Assembly: GCA_028751075.1 (NCBI GenBank)
Contig: JAQZDA010000007.1
Span: 1-64,000, forward strand
DNA from: Euryarchaeota archaeon Ods02
Lineage (GTDB): Archaea; Halobacteriota; Halobacteria; Halobacteriales; Halorutilaceae
Reading direction: 5' to 3'
Length of the DNA stretch: 64,000 bases
A program made the translations under genes and the position numbers. Under the pieces are notes generated by a model. The model was not told the origin of the DNA and searched no databases. It worked only from the letters and a program-made list of their open reading frames with translations. Shown in pieces: positions 51,303-58,979 of this stretch; the stretch's first letter is position 1, and the number at the start of each line of letters is the position of its first letter.

Positions 51303-51942
51303 CTGTGTGCTCCCTCGCTAGCCTTGCGAAGTTCTCGATGGTCTTCGTCGCAGTCGAGTCGTCGAACGATAGATGGTTACGCGTCCAGCCTTCACCCTGG
51401 TCCTCGACGCGTCGGGTGAACTCGGGGTGGTACTGGACCGTCCAGACGGGTCTCCGGCGGTGTCTTGTCGCGAACCGTTCGTAGTAGTCGGCGGAGGCTA
51501 TGACCTCCATCTCGTCCCCTGCCTCCACGACCTTGTCGCCGTGGAGCACGGGTACTACGTCTTCGACTCCGGTGAACAGGGGGTCGTCGCCGAGGTCGGC
51601 TTCGACGAGTTCGGCGTGACGGCGTCCGCTGTGCTCTACCTCGCCGCCGAGCGCATGGTTGACTATCTGGTGGCCGAAGCAGATACCCAGTATAGGAACC
51701 TCTGCGTCGACGGCTTCCTGTATGAACTCTATCTGATCCCGCATCCACGGGTGTTCGTCTCTTTCGTAGACTCCGGCTGTGGAGCCGCCGACTACGACGC
51801 CGTCCACCCCTGAGAGGTCGGCGTCGGGTGCCCTGCCTTCGCGGGCGTAGTCGTATACCTCGTGCTCGGGGAGGTACCTCGTTATCTCGTCGACGAGGTA
51901 CCTGTAGCTGAGATCTACCTCGTTCTCGAGCACGAGCATCAT
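51271..51942 (-). CDS. Class I glutamine amidotransferase
   Basis: A 223-aa GATase starting at ATG 51942 (MMLVLENEVDLSYRYLVDE). VPILGICFGHQIVNHALGG contains the catalytic Cys and WTVQYHPEFTRR the His and Glu. It resembles the glutaminase subunit of split archaeal GMP synthase. It could also be a stand-alone GATase, since no GMP synthase partner is adjacent. The TATA box at 51972-51979 would start transcription just before 51942, so the longer frame to 51996 is excluded. Confidence 0.82.
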   Translation of the reverse strand: MMLVLENEVDLSYRYLVDEITRYLPEHEVYDYAREGRAPDADLSGVDGVVVGGSTAGVYERDEHPWMRDQIEFIQEAVDAEVPILGICFGHQIVNHALGGEVEHSGRRHAELVEADLGDDPLFTGVEDVVPVLHGDKVVEAGDEMEVIASADYYERFATRHRRRPVWTVQYHPEFTRRVEDQGEGWTRNHLSFDDSTATKTIENFARLAREHTGEGEAARNVA

Positions 51943-51971
51943 GTCTTCGTTCGCTGGTATGGCGTGCGGTC

Positions 51972-51979
51972 TTATAATA
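51972..51979 (-). promoter_or_regulatory. Promoter of the glutamine amidotransferase gene
   Basis: TATTATAA on the minus strand lies 30-37 nt before the ATG at 51942, which decides the start. The region between it and bioY is 130 bp. Confidence 0.55.
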
Positions 51980-52034
51980 GTGGTACTCTCCGGCAAGCCA
52001 GTGAAGTCACCTTCGCAGCAGCCAACGGTTCAGC

Positions 52035-52076
52035 GTTTACAGCCACCCCACGGAACCCCGTAAACCACAATGGTTT
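52035..52076. promoter_or_regulatory. Candidate biotin operator upstream of bioY
   Basis: GTTTAC (52035-52040) and GTAAAC (52060-52065) form an inverted repeat, and AAACC-ACAAT-GGTTT (52062-52076) a second one overlapping it. Both lie 26-67 nt before the bioY ATG. Biotin transport genes are commonly controlled by BirA-type repressors at such palindromes. No matching regulator is in the window, so the role is a guess. Confidence 0.35.
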
Positions 52077-52101
52077 TCAGGGTTGACAGGCACCCTCCGG
52101 C

Positions 52102-53178
52102 ATGGAGCTTTACGACGTCGAACGCCTGAGGAAGATGGCGTACGCCGCACTGTTCGCCGCGCTCACCGGCGCCGGAGCGGTGGTGGCGATCCCCATCGGA
52201 CCAGTGCCCATCACCCTGCAGACGTTCTTCATCATGCTCGCGGGCTTCGTCCTCGGAGCCAAATGGGGAGGAATCTCCATCCTGCTCTACCTCCTCCTTG
52301 GTGCCGCAGGCCTGCCGGTCTTCAGCGGCGGACAGGGCGGCGCAGGCCACCTGCTGGGGCCGACGGCGGGCTTCCTCTGGGGCTTCCCAGTCGGCGCCTT
52401 CGTCGTAGGTGTCTTCGCGCAGATGGGTGACGGACGCGGCGGCGCACAGCGGCTGGCGTTCAAGCTCGCCGGCGCACTCGCCGGCAGCGCCGTCATCTAC
52501 GTCTTCGGAACCATAGGCCTGATGCAGTTCTTCGGCATGGGCGTCTACCAAGCGCTGTTGATCGGGACGATACCTTTCCTCCCACTGACTGCTTTCGAGA
52601 TAGCGGCCGCCGTCGGACTGAGCGAGAAGCTCAACCGCTCGGACGTCGCCTCCGCCTCCAGCGGTCCGGAGGTCCGCGGCAGGGACGAACGCGCGGTCTA
52701 CGGCGGCTTGCTGGGGTTCGCCGCAGCCTTCGCCTCCATCATACCCTGGGCGTACCTCGACACGGTCGTCGACGACAACGAGCTAGAGGGCTTCGTTCGA
52801 GGTGTAACACCGGAGGGCCGCGTGGATCTCGTCCACGAGGAAGACGTAGTCGACCCAGTCGCCGTCGAGGTCGCGGGCTTGCTGCCGTACGGCCTCGCCA
52901 CGGCGGCGTTGGGTCTCGCCGCCGTCGTCGTCGCCGTCCTCGTCGCCCGGGGCTTCGACGAACGCAAGGCAGCGGCGGCGTACGGCGCCGCCGGCGTCGC
53001 ATCCGTCGCGGTCGCAGCCGCCGGCTACCTCGAGGTAGCGTCGTGGAGCCTCGACGTCTCAGTGTCGATGGGGTACGGCGTCTACCTCGCGGCGCTCGCG
53101 GGTCTCGCGCTGGCGGCGTTCGCCGGCTACAGCTACAGGGAGGCCGTGGATGACCGATCCACTGCTGAAAGCAGCTGA
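52102..53178 (+). CDS. bioY: Biotin ECF transporter substrate-binding subunit BioY with C-terminal extension
   Basis: A 358-aa membrane protein. The first 190 residues are BioY: PIGPVPITLQTFFIMLAG, KWGGISILLYLLLGAAGLP and GPTAGFLWGFPVGAFVVG are its helices and biotin-pocket segments. The remaining 160 residues, after an acidic loop, hold about four more hydrophobic helices. BioY is normally near 190 aa, so this is an extended form. It overlaps bioM by 29 nt, forming the bioYMN operon. Confidence 0.9.
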   Translation: MELYDVERLRKMAYAALFAALTGAGAVVAIPIGPVPITLQTFFIMLAGFVLGAKWGGISILLYLLLGAAGLPVFSGGQGGAGHLLGPTAGFLWGFPVGAFVVGVFAQMGDGRGGAQRLAFKLAGALAGSAVIYVFGTIGLMQFFGMGVYQALLIGTIPFLPLTAFEIAAAVGLSEKLNRSDVASASSGPEVRGRDERAVYGGLLGFAAAFASIIPWAYLDTVVDDNELEGFVRGVTPEGRVDLVHEEDVVDPVAVEVAGLLPYGLATAALGLAAVVVAVLVARGFDERKAAAAYGAAGVASVAVAAAGYLEVASWSLDVSVSMGYGVYLAALAGLALAAFAGYSYREAVDDRSTAESS

Positions 53179-53884
53179 CGTCACCTGCAGCCGCGGCGGC
53201 GAACCCGTGCTCGAGGACGTCGACCTCGAGGTGGAGGATGGCGAGTTCGTTTTGTTGCTCGGCGGCAACGGAAGCGGGAAGACGACGTTGCTACATCACT
53301 TCAACGGACTCGAATCACCGGATGAAGGCTACGTCGAGGTCGACGGCGTCGACGTAACCGGAGATCCTGGGCACGCGCGGGAGGACGTCGGCATGGTGTT
53401 CCAGGACGCCGGCAGCCAGATAGTCAGCGAACGCGTGGAGGACGACGTCGCGTTCGGCCCCGAGAACCTCGGGCTTCCGCAGGAGGAGATACAGACGAGG
53501 GTGGACGAGGCGCTGGAATCCGTGGGCGCTAAGCATCTCCGCGACAGGTCGACTCATCGGCTCTCCGGCGGCGAGCTAAGGAGGGTGGCTCTCGCCGGCG
53601 TCTTGGCGATGCAGCCGCGGCTGCTCGCTCTGGACGAACCCCTCGTCGGCCTGGACTACACCGGCAGCCGCGCCGTGCTCGAGGAGCTAAAGGACCTGAA
53701 CGACGACGGCATCGCCGTGGTCGCGGCGACTCACGCTCCACGTCGGTACCTCGACGTCGCGGACAGGGCGGTTGTGCTCTACGAAGGCGGAGTCGCAGAG
53801 GACGGGAGGCTGTCCGAGGTGCTGGACGGCGTCGAACGGTACGGCGTCGAACCCGTCGATGAACTAGGTGGTGGCTCAGGTTGA
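53150..53884 (+). CDS. bioM: ECF transporter ATPase (BioM)
   Basis: A 244-aa ABC ATPase. Walker A LLGGNGSGKTTLLHHF, Q-loop MVFQDAGSQIV, signature LSGGELRRVALAGVLA, Walker B LLALDEPLVGLD and H-loop VAATHAPR are all intact. It energises biotin uptake with BioY and BioN. It overlaps bioY by 29 nt and bioN by 4 nt, so the three proteins are translated together. Confidence 0.93.
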   Translation: MTDPLLKAADVTCSRGGEPVLEDVDLEVEDGEFVLLLGGNGSGKTTLLHHFNGLESPDEGYVEVDGVDVTGDPGHAREDVGMVFQDAGSQIVSERVEDDVAFGPENLGLPQEEIQTRVDEALESVGAKHLRDRSTHRLSGGELRRVALAGVLAMQPRLLALDEPLVGLDYTGSRAVLEELKDLNDDGIAVVAATHAPRRYLDVADRAVVLYEGGVAEDGRLSEVLDGVERYGVEPVDELGGGSG

Positions 53885-54570
53885 CGTACATCGCTCTCGA
53901 GGAAGTAGACGTCCGCGCGAAGTTCCTCGCGCTCGTCCTGCTGTCGGTGACCCTCTACATGGCTTCCGCCGCCTCGGTCGCCGGCCTCGCCTTCGTGATC
54001 GCAGGAGTTTACCTCCTATCAGGTATCCGGCTCCGTGAACTCGCGGGGGAGATGAAGCTCGTCCTCGTGATAGTGGCGGCTGGCGTCGTCGGCCGAGTCG
54101 CCACGGAGCCCACGTTCCACGGACTGTTCGAGGGTGTCGTCGCCGGCGGCCGGTTCGTCGTCATCGTAGCCCTCGCCTACCTCGTCGCCACGACGTCGTC
54201 GTCGGGGGAGATGGAGGCCGCCGTCGAGTCGCTGTTCCACCGGCTGCCGTTCGTCCGTGAGAGCGACTGGGCTGCGATGTTCGGCGCCGCCGTCAGGTTT
54301 CTGCCGGTGGTGTCCGACGAAGCCCGTGAGGTGAAGCGCGCTCACGACTCACGCCTGGGGGATCGTCGGAGGTTCGACCATAGGTTGAAGACGCTGGCGT
54401 ATCCGATGCTCGTCGGCAGCCTCAGGCGGGCGGACACTCTGGCGCTCGCCATGGCTTCTCGCGCGTACTCACCGGATAGATCGAGGTTGCTCCGGCTACA
54501 GTGGCGGCGGAGGGACTCTCTGACGGTCTCCGTTGCCGCTGGAGCGGCAGCGGCGTTGGCTCTGCTGTAG
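53881..54570 (+). CDS. bioN: ECF transporter membrane subunit (BioN/EcfT)
   Basis: A 229-aa EcfT-type protein with about five membrane segments. The start is TTG at 53881 overlapping the bioM stop (TTGA), with GGTGGTGG just before. EVDVRAKFLALVLLSVTLYM is the typical start, followed by hydrophobic helices. Near the end ALAMASRAYSPDR fits the EcfT coupling motif (A-R-G-like). The gene end is duplicated (54554-54605). Confidence 0.87.
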   Translation: MTYIALEEVDVRAKFLALVLLSVTLYMASAASVAGLAFVIAGVYLLSGIRLRELAGEMKLVLVIVAAGVVGRVATEPTFHGLFEGVVAGGRFVVIVALAYLVATTSSSGEMEAAVESLFHRLPFVRESDWAAMFGAAVRFLPVVSDEAREVKRAHDSRLGDRRRFDHRLKTLAYPMLVGSLRRADTLALAMASRAYSPDRSRLLRLQWRRRDSLTVSVAAGAAAALALL

Positions 54571-54605
54571 AACGATGCTCGACGTTGGCTCTGCTGTAGG
54601 ACGAT
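54554..54605 (+). repeat. 23-bp repeat across the bioN stop
   Basis: CGTTGGCTCTGCTGTAG followed by A or G and ACGAT occurs at 54554-54576 and 54583-54605 with one mismatch. It duplicates the codons and stop at the end of bioN, probably through a small tandem duplication. Confidence 0.8.
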
Positions 54606-54626
54606 TCATGTGGACGGCTGCTGCGG

Positions 54627-54950
54627 TCAAGCTACGACGTAGCCCGCGGTGAGTATCAGCGTCCAGGTGACGAACCAGAGGTCGAAGGTCATGAAGGCGA
54701 CGTACAGCCAGTCTTTCTTCGACATCTCGGGTTTGTCGAGGTAAGGTAGGAAGGGTTTCTGTATGGCGACGGCGGCTGCGAGCACGGCGACTCCGTACAC
54801 CTGGTCGAACGACGCCAGCGCTCCGGAGGATATAGCCCAGGATACGACGCCGGCGACGACGCCGAGGATGCTGCAGAACGCAGTGACCTTGACTCCTCGG
54901 ACGTGGGCGTGTCGTTTCTCCGCCGCCGTCAACCGCACTGAGTCCGCCAT
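54627..54950 (-). CDS. EMC6-like small membrane protein
   Basis: A 107-aa protein with three hydrophobic segments (SILGVVAGVVSWAIS, VYGVAVLAAAVAIQKPF, FMTFDLWFVTWTLILTAGYV). It resembles the archaeal EMC6-like family, related to the eukaryotic ER membrane complex subunit that helps insert membrane proteins. The assignment is from overall pattern and the DLWFVTWT end. Convergent with bioN. Confidence 0.65.
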   Translation of the reverse strand: MADSVRLTAAEKRHAHVRGVKVTAFCSILGVVAGVVSWAISSGALASFDQVYGVAVLAAAVAIQKPFLPYLDKPEMSKKDWLYVAFMTFDLWFVTWTLILTAGYVVA

Positions 54951-55040
54951 CTTCTCAACCGAACTCTGGGTCGCGCATTCTTATTACTAACTGTATCGGA
55001 ATACCCCGTTACGTGCGCTTCGTAGGGCCGAAGAAGCTAT

Positions 55041-55823
55041 CTATAGCTCGTAGACGTCGCCGTCAGTGCCTTTCGGCGGGTCGTCGTCGCGGAAGTAATG
55101 GCTGAGGTGGACGAGGACGGTCTCCTCTGCGTCGAGCTCCTGGGAGAGCTCGAGCGCCCCCTCCAGAGTCATGTGTTTCCCGCCGAAGTTCCTGCCGTCG
55201 TCGGATATCTTCGCTTCGACGAACTCCGGGTACTCTACGTCTGCTTCGCTGGAGAGGAAGGCGTCGGCGACGAGGAGGTCGCTGTCCCTCATCTCCTCCT
55301 GCGACTCCACGGGTATCATGGTCGATGTGTCGCAGGTAACGGCTAACTTGCTGTCTCCGTCGCGGACGACGAAGCCGTAGCAGTCGACCGGTGGATGATG
55401 AACGGGTAGGAGGGTGAACTCCAGTCCAGCAGCTTCGAAGCTCTCGAAGGGCTCCACCGGATGGGGTTCGGGGAACGGGAGGTAGCTGTATCGGTCCTCT
55501 ATGACGTCTTCGAGCACCGCTGGCGCTCCGTAGACAGGTAGGTCGCTCCAGACGACGCGGTAGAGGTTGCCGAGGCCTGCGTAGTGGTCGTAGTGAGCGT
55601 GAGTGAGCAAGACGTGGTCGACGCTGTCGATGTCTTCGCGGAGGAACTGGAACCGGAGGTCGGGTGATGCGTCGATGAGTACCTTCTCGCCGTCGTTCTC
55701 GACTAACAAGCTGAACCTGGTTCGGTGGCGGTGTTCCCTCTGGTACCGGAGGCAGGTCTCGCAGCTGCATCCTACGTGTGGTACTCCGGCGCTGTCACCG
55801 GTGCCCAGAAGGGTCAACCGCAT
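55041..55823 (-). CDS. MBL-fold metallohydrolase (PhnP-like)
   Basis: A 260-aa beta-lactamase-fold phosphodiesterase-like protein. LLGTGDSAGVPHVGCSC starts the fold; a Cys pair in CSCETC suggests a structural zinc site. LTHAHYDHYAGLGNLY is the HxHxDH active site, LPVHHPPVDCYGF and LVHLSHYF carry further His ligands. PhnP-type enzymes open cyclic phosphates. It lies 2 nt after the AAA ATPase gene and is probably co-expressed with it. Substrate unknown. Confidence 0.85.
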   Translation of the reverse strand: MRLTLLGTGDSAGVPHVGCSCETCLRYQREHRHRTRFSLLVENDGEKVLIDASPDLRFQFLREDIDSVDHVLLTHAHYDHYAGLGNLYRVVWSDLPVYGAPAVLEDVIEDRYSYLPFPEPHPVEPFESFEAAGLEFTLLPVHHPPVDCYGFVVRDGDSKLAVTCDTSTMIPVESQEEMRDSDLLVADAFLSSEADVEYPEFVEAKISDDGRNFGGKHMTLEGALELSQELDAEETVLVHLSHYFRDDDPPKGTDGDVYEL

Positions 55824-55825
55824 CC

Positions 55826-57178
55826 TTAGTGGTTGTGTCCCACGTGTTCGTGGCCGCCGTGGCCGTGCTCGTGGCTGTGTCCTTCGGAGTCGTCGTCGAG
55901 GGGGGTGTCTCCGTCCATCATATCGAGCTCCTTGAGGTTCTTCCGTTTCTCGAAGTTCTCGACGGCGTTCAGCAGGTCCTCCTGACTGAGCTTGGTGCGG
56001 TCGCTGGTGAGTGCTTCGAGCACGGCTTCGCGTAACACGAGCCGGAGGTCGCTGCCGGTGAGGCCCTCTGTCTCCTCCGCGAGCTCATCGGCGTCGAAAT
56101 CCTCTATCTCGACCTCGTGGGTGATGATCCGGAATATCTCGGCGCGCATCCTTTCGTCGGGGGCGGGGAACTCGACTATCTCGTCGAACCTACGCCAGGC
56201 GGCGTAGTCCAGCATCTTCGGGTGGTTGGTGGCTCCGATCAATAGGACGCTGTCTCGGACCAGTGAGACCTCGTCGATGCTCTTGAGGAGGGTGTTGACG
56301 GCGCGTTTGAGGGCGGCGTGTTCGTCGCTGTCACGGGTCTTCGCGATCGAGTCGAACTCGTCGATGAACAGGATGCAGGGCGACAGCAGCTTCGCTATCT
56401 CGAACACCTTGTCGACGTTCTTCGCGGTCTCCCCGAGGTACTGGCTCGTCAGCATCGAGAGCTTGACCTCGATGAACGGTAGCTCCAGCCGTCCGCTGAG
56501 CGCTTTCGCCGTGCTGGTCTTACCAGTCCCTGGGGGTCCGACGAACAGGAGCTTCCCTATCTCGCTCAATCCGACCTCTCGGAGGTAGTCCCTGTGTTCG
56601 ATGGCTTTCATCACCTTCTTCACCTCCTTCTCCTGCTCCTCCGTGAGGACTATCTCGTCGAGGTTCTGCTCGATCTCTTCGGGGGCGAAGATGTCGACGA
56701 GCTCCAGCATCTCCTCGGCTTCCTCGCCTTCGCCGATGACCTCTCGGACGAGTCCGTGCACCCATTCGGCGTCTGCTTCCTTGGGTCGGTTGTCGGCGGC
56801 GGCTTCCTCGTAGCTGACGTCGAACTCCTCGCCGTAGGCGTAGGCGAGCACGGGGTTGTCTCTGATGCGTTCGCTGTCGGCGTTGTCGAGGAACCAGTCT
56901 TCGGCTATGTCGTCGACGGTGAACCGTAGTTCGCCGCTCATGCTCTCGCGGTCGGTGAACGGCAGCCGTTCTACGGCTTCCCATGCGTCCTCGGCTTCGC
57001 CGTTAGAGTAGACCTCTTCGGCGAAATCTGTGGAGACCTCGAGCGGGCGTTCGATGTTGCTCTTGCCGTTCCACGCCGCCTTCCTGACCTGCGGCGGGAG
57101 ATCGCTCTCGTCGAGTTCCGTGTTGTCGTTGTAGACCTGAGCTGTGATCATCAGCTCGATTACGTCGATGTCTTCCAT
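55826..57178 (-). CDS. AAA-family ATPase with His-rich C-terminal tail
   Basis: A 450-aa protein. The first 190 residues are a helical, acidic N-domain. The AAA module has Walker A LLFVGPPGTGKTSTAKAL, Walker B CILFIDEFDSIA, sensor LLIGATNHP and an arginine finger in YAAWRRFDEIV. The final 20 residues contain eight His (SEGHSHEHGH, then GGHEHVGHNH), a possible metal-binding tail. It resembles haloarchaeal stand-alone Cdc48/FtsH-like ATPases but lacks a protease domain. The MBL-fold gene follows. Role unknown. Confidence 0.82.
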   Translation of the reverse strand: MEDIDVIELMITAQVYNDNTELDESDLPPQVRKAAWNGKSNIERPLEVSTDFAEEVYSNGEAEDAWEAVERLPFTDRESMSGELRFTVDDIAEDWFLDNADSERIRDNPVLAYAYGEEFDVSYEEAAADNRPKEADAEWVHGLVREVIGEGEEAEEMLELVDIFAPEEIEQNLDEIVLTEEQEKEVKKVMKAIEHRDYLREVGLSEIGKLLFVGPPGTGKTSTAKALSGRLELPFIEVKLSMLTSQYLGETAKNVDKVFEIAKLLSPCILFIDEFDSIAKTRDSDEHAALKRAVNTLLKSIDEVSLVRDSVLLIGATNHPKMLDYAAWRRFDEIVEFPAPDERMRAEIFRIITHEVEIEDFDADELAEETEGLTGSDLRLVLREAVLEALTSDRTKLSQEDLLNAVENFEKRKNLKELDMMDGDTPLDDDSEGHSHEHGHGGHEHVGHNH

Positions 57179-57261
57179 TATCGTGACCTCAGTAGTAGGC
57201 GTCCCAGGGGTTTAACTCCTGCGTTAGCTTTTTCTCGCGGCATTCGTCCCTCTTCCTGTGT

Positions 57262-58131
57262 TCACGTCGTCGTCACCTCGCAGCCATCCGACGTCACTAT
57301 CACGGTGTGTTCGGCTTGCGCCACGAGCTTCCCCTGCTTCTCCTTCAATACGGGGTATCCGTGGACGACCTCCTGGCTCTTCAGCCTCCGGAGGCTCATG
57401 TCGACGCGGTCGGCGTCCAGCCACCGTTTCGCGAAGGGCATCGTCCGATAACGGTCCTCGAGGTCGCGGACGAGCTCGCGGGCGCGGCGGCTGCGGACGT
57501 TCGCTCCGAGCTCCTCCAGCGAGTAGATCTGCTCCTCTCCGCCTTCGTTGACCTTGCCGCCGCCGTCGGTGGCGAAGGGTTCGATAGCTATCACCATCTC
57601 CTCCTCGAGCTCGACACCGCGGTCGACGGCGCGGTTGGGGATGGAGGGTGCGGCGTGCTGCTCGTACTCTCCGAGACCGTGCCCCGTTAGGTTGGTTACG
57701 GGGTTGAGGCCGTAGCCGTCGATAGCTTCCTCTATCGCTGCACCGAGCTCCGCGGTTGAGACACCTGGTTCAACTAGCTCGATTGCGGCGTCGAGCGCTT
57801 CCTCCGCTGCAGCAGTTATGTCCCCGTGGCCGCCGAGGTCGACGGTGCGGGCGCTGTCGGCTATCCAGCCGTCGACGTGGACTCCGATGTCGACGCAGAC
57901 GAGGTCCTCGCCGAAGGTGTCGTCGCTGTCGGCGGCGGGTGTGGCGTGGGCCGCCTGTTCGTCGACGGATATGTTGACGGGGAACGCGGGTTCGGCGCCG
58001 AGCTCTCGCATACGTTGCTCAGCGGTCTCCGCTACCTCTAGCTTGGAAGCCCTTTCCTCGACCATGTCGACGGCTTCGTCCATGACCTCCCGGTGGATCT
58101 CACCGGCTTCTCTCAGCTTCTCCTTGTTCAT
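57262..58131 (-). CDS. map: Methionine aminopeptidase, type II
   Basis: A 289-aa type 2 Map. The metal ligands lie in VCVDIGVHVDGWIADSART, in the region NLTGHGLGEYEQHAAPSIPN and in MVIAIEPFATDGGG, with the last Glu in QAEHTVIV. The insertion domain that marks type II enzymes is present. It removes the initiator Met from nascent proteins. The ATG lies 124 bp from the divergent bolA gene. Confidence 0.93.
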   Translation of the reverse strand: MNKEKLREAGEIHREVMDEAVDMVEERASKLEVAETAEQRMRELGAEPAFPVNISVDEQAAHATPAADSDDTFGEDLVCVDIGVHVDGWIADSARTVDLGGHGDITAAAEEALDAAIELVEPGVSTAELGAAIEEAIDGYGLNPVTNLTGHGLGEYEQHAAPSIPNRAVDRGVELEEEMVIAIEPFATDGGGKVNEGGEEQIYSLEELGANVRSRRARELVRDLEDRYRTMPFAKRWLDADRVDMSLRRLKSQEVVHGYPVLKEKQGKLVAQAEHTVIVTSDGCEVTTT

Positions 58132-58255
58132 CGTTCTTGAAACGAGAGGGTCCTCCTAAACTGTTGCCAACTAACTGGAGTTCGGAGGGTCGAAGGGGAG
58201 CTAGCTGAGTCGTCGACTGCAACCTTCTTGACCCAAGGCCACCTTCTCCGTGTAA

Positions 58256-58507
58256 ATGGTAGAGGAAGATGTCAGGGAGATGCTGGAGGCGGAGTTCCCC
58301 GAGGGCGAGGTCGACGTTCTACGTGACGACCACGACCACGAGAAGTCCGACGGCGCACACCTCGGTATCGTGGTCGTCTCCAGCGAGTTCGAAGATGAGT
58401 CGAAGGTCGAACGCCATCGACGGGTGCACGGGGTGCTGGACTCCCTGATGGGGGAGGAGGTGCACGCCGTCGAGATACGGGCGCAGACTCCAGAGGAAGC
58501 AGAGTAA
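58256..58507 (+). CDS. bolA: BolA-family protein
   Basis: An 83-aa BolA. EEDVREMLEAEFPEGEVDVL and HLGIVVVSSEFEDESKVERH followed by RRVHGVLDSLMGEEVHAVEI give the class II KH-like fold. BolA binds monothiol glutaredoxins to pass Fe-S clusters. A monothiol glutaredoxin gene follows 89 bp downstream. Confidence 0.88.
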   Translation: MVEEDVREMLEAEFPEGEVDVLRDDHDHEKSDGAHLGIVVVSSEFEDESKVERHRRVHGVLDSLMGEEVHAVEIRAQTPEEAE

Positions 58508-58596
58508 CGGGACGAAGCTTCGTTTCAGGGCGGGCTACCTCTCAGGGTCAGCCGCCAGCCGAAGTGGATTTACGTCCTCCACCCAACAATCCGTAC

Positions 58597-58953
58597 ATGG
58601 AAGCTAACGAGCATCAGGAAGCCATCGAGAACGCGGCGGACGAGGAGGAGATGCGTGAGGAGATAGACCGCGCAGTCAGGGAGAACGACGTCGTGGTCTT
58701 CATGAAAGGCAACGCCCTGATGCCCCAGTGCGGTTACTCCGCCCGTGCCGCTGAAGCTGTGGGAGTCTACGTCGACGACTTCGTCGACATCGACGTCCTC
58801 GCCGACAGACGCATCCGCGAGGTGCTGGAGGAGTACAGCGACTGGCCGACCATACCTCAGGTCTTCATCGACGGCGAGTTCCAGGGCGGAAGCGACATCG
58901 TCGTCGAGATGCACGAGAACGGCGAGCTAGAGGAGAAGATCGAAGCGGTCTAG
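58597..58953 (+). CDS. Monothiol glutaredoxin (Grx4 family)
   Basis: A 118-aa Grx starting at ATG 58597 (MEANEHQEAIENAADEEEM). NDVVVFMKGNALMPQCGYS gives the active site CGYS, a variant of CGFS; WPTIPQVFIDGEFQGGSDIV is the conserved GSH-binding part. Such proteins carry [2Fe-2S] clusters. A TATA-like ATTTACG at 58568-58574 sits where a leaderless start at 58597 requires, against the longer frame to 58564. BolA lies just upstream. Confidence 0.9.
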   Translation: MEANEHQEAIENAADEEEMREEIDRAVRENDVVVFMKGNALMPQCGYSARAAEAVGVYVDDFVDIDVLADRRIREVLEEYSDWPTIPQVFIDGEFQGGSDIVVEMHENGELEEKIEAV

Positions 58954-58979
58954 CTCGGGAGCTTGCGGGGAGACCTCGT

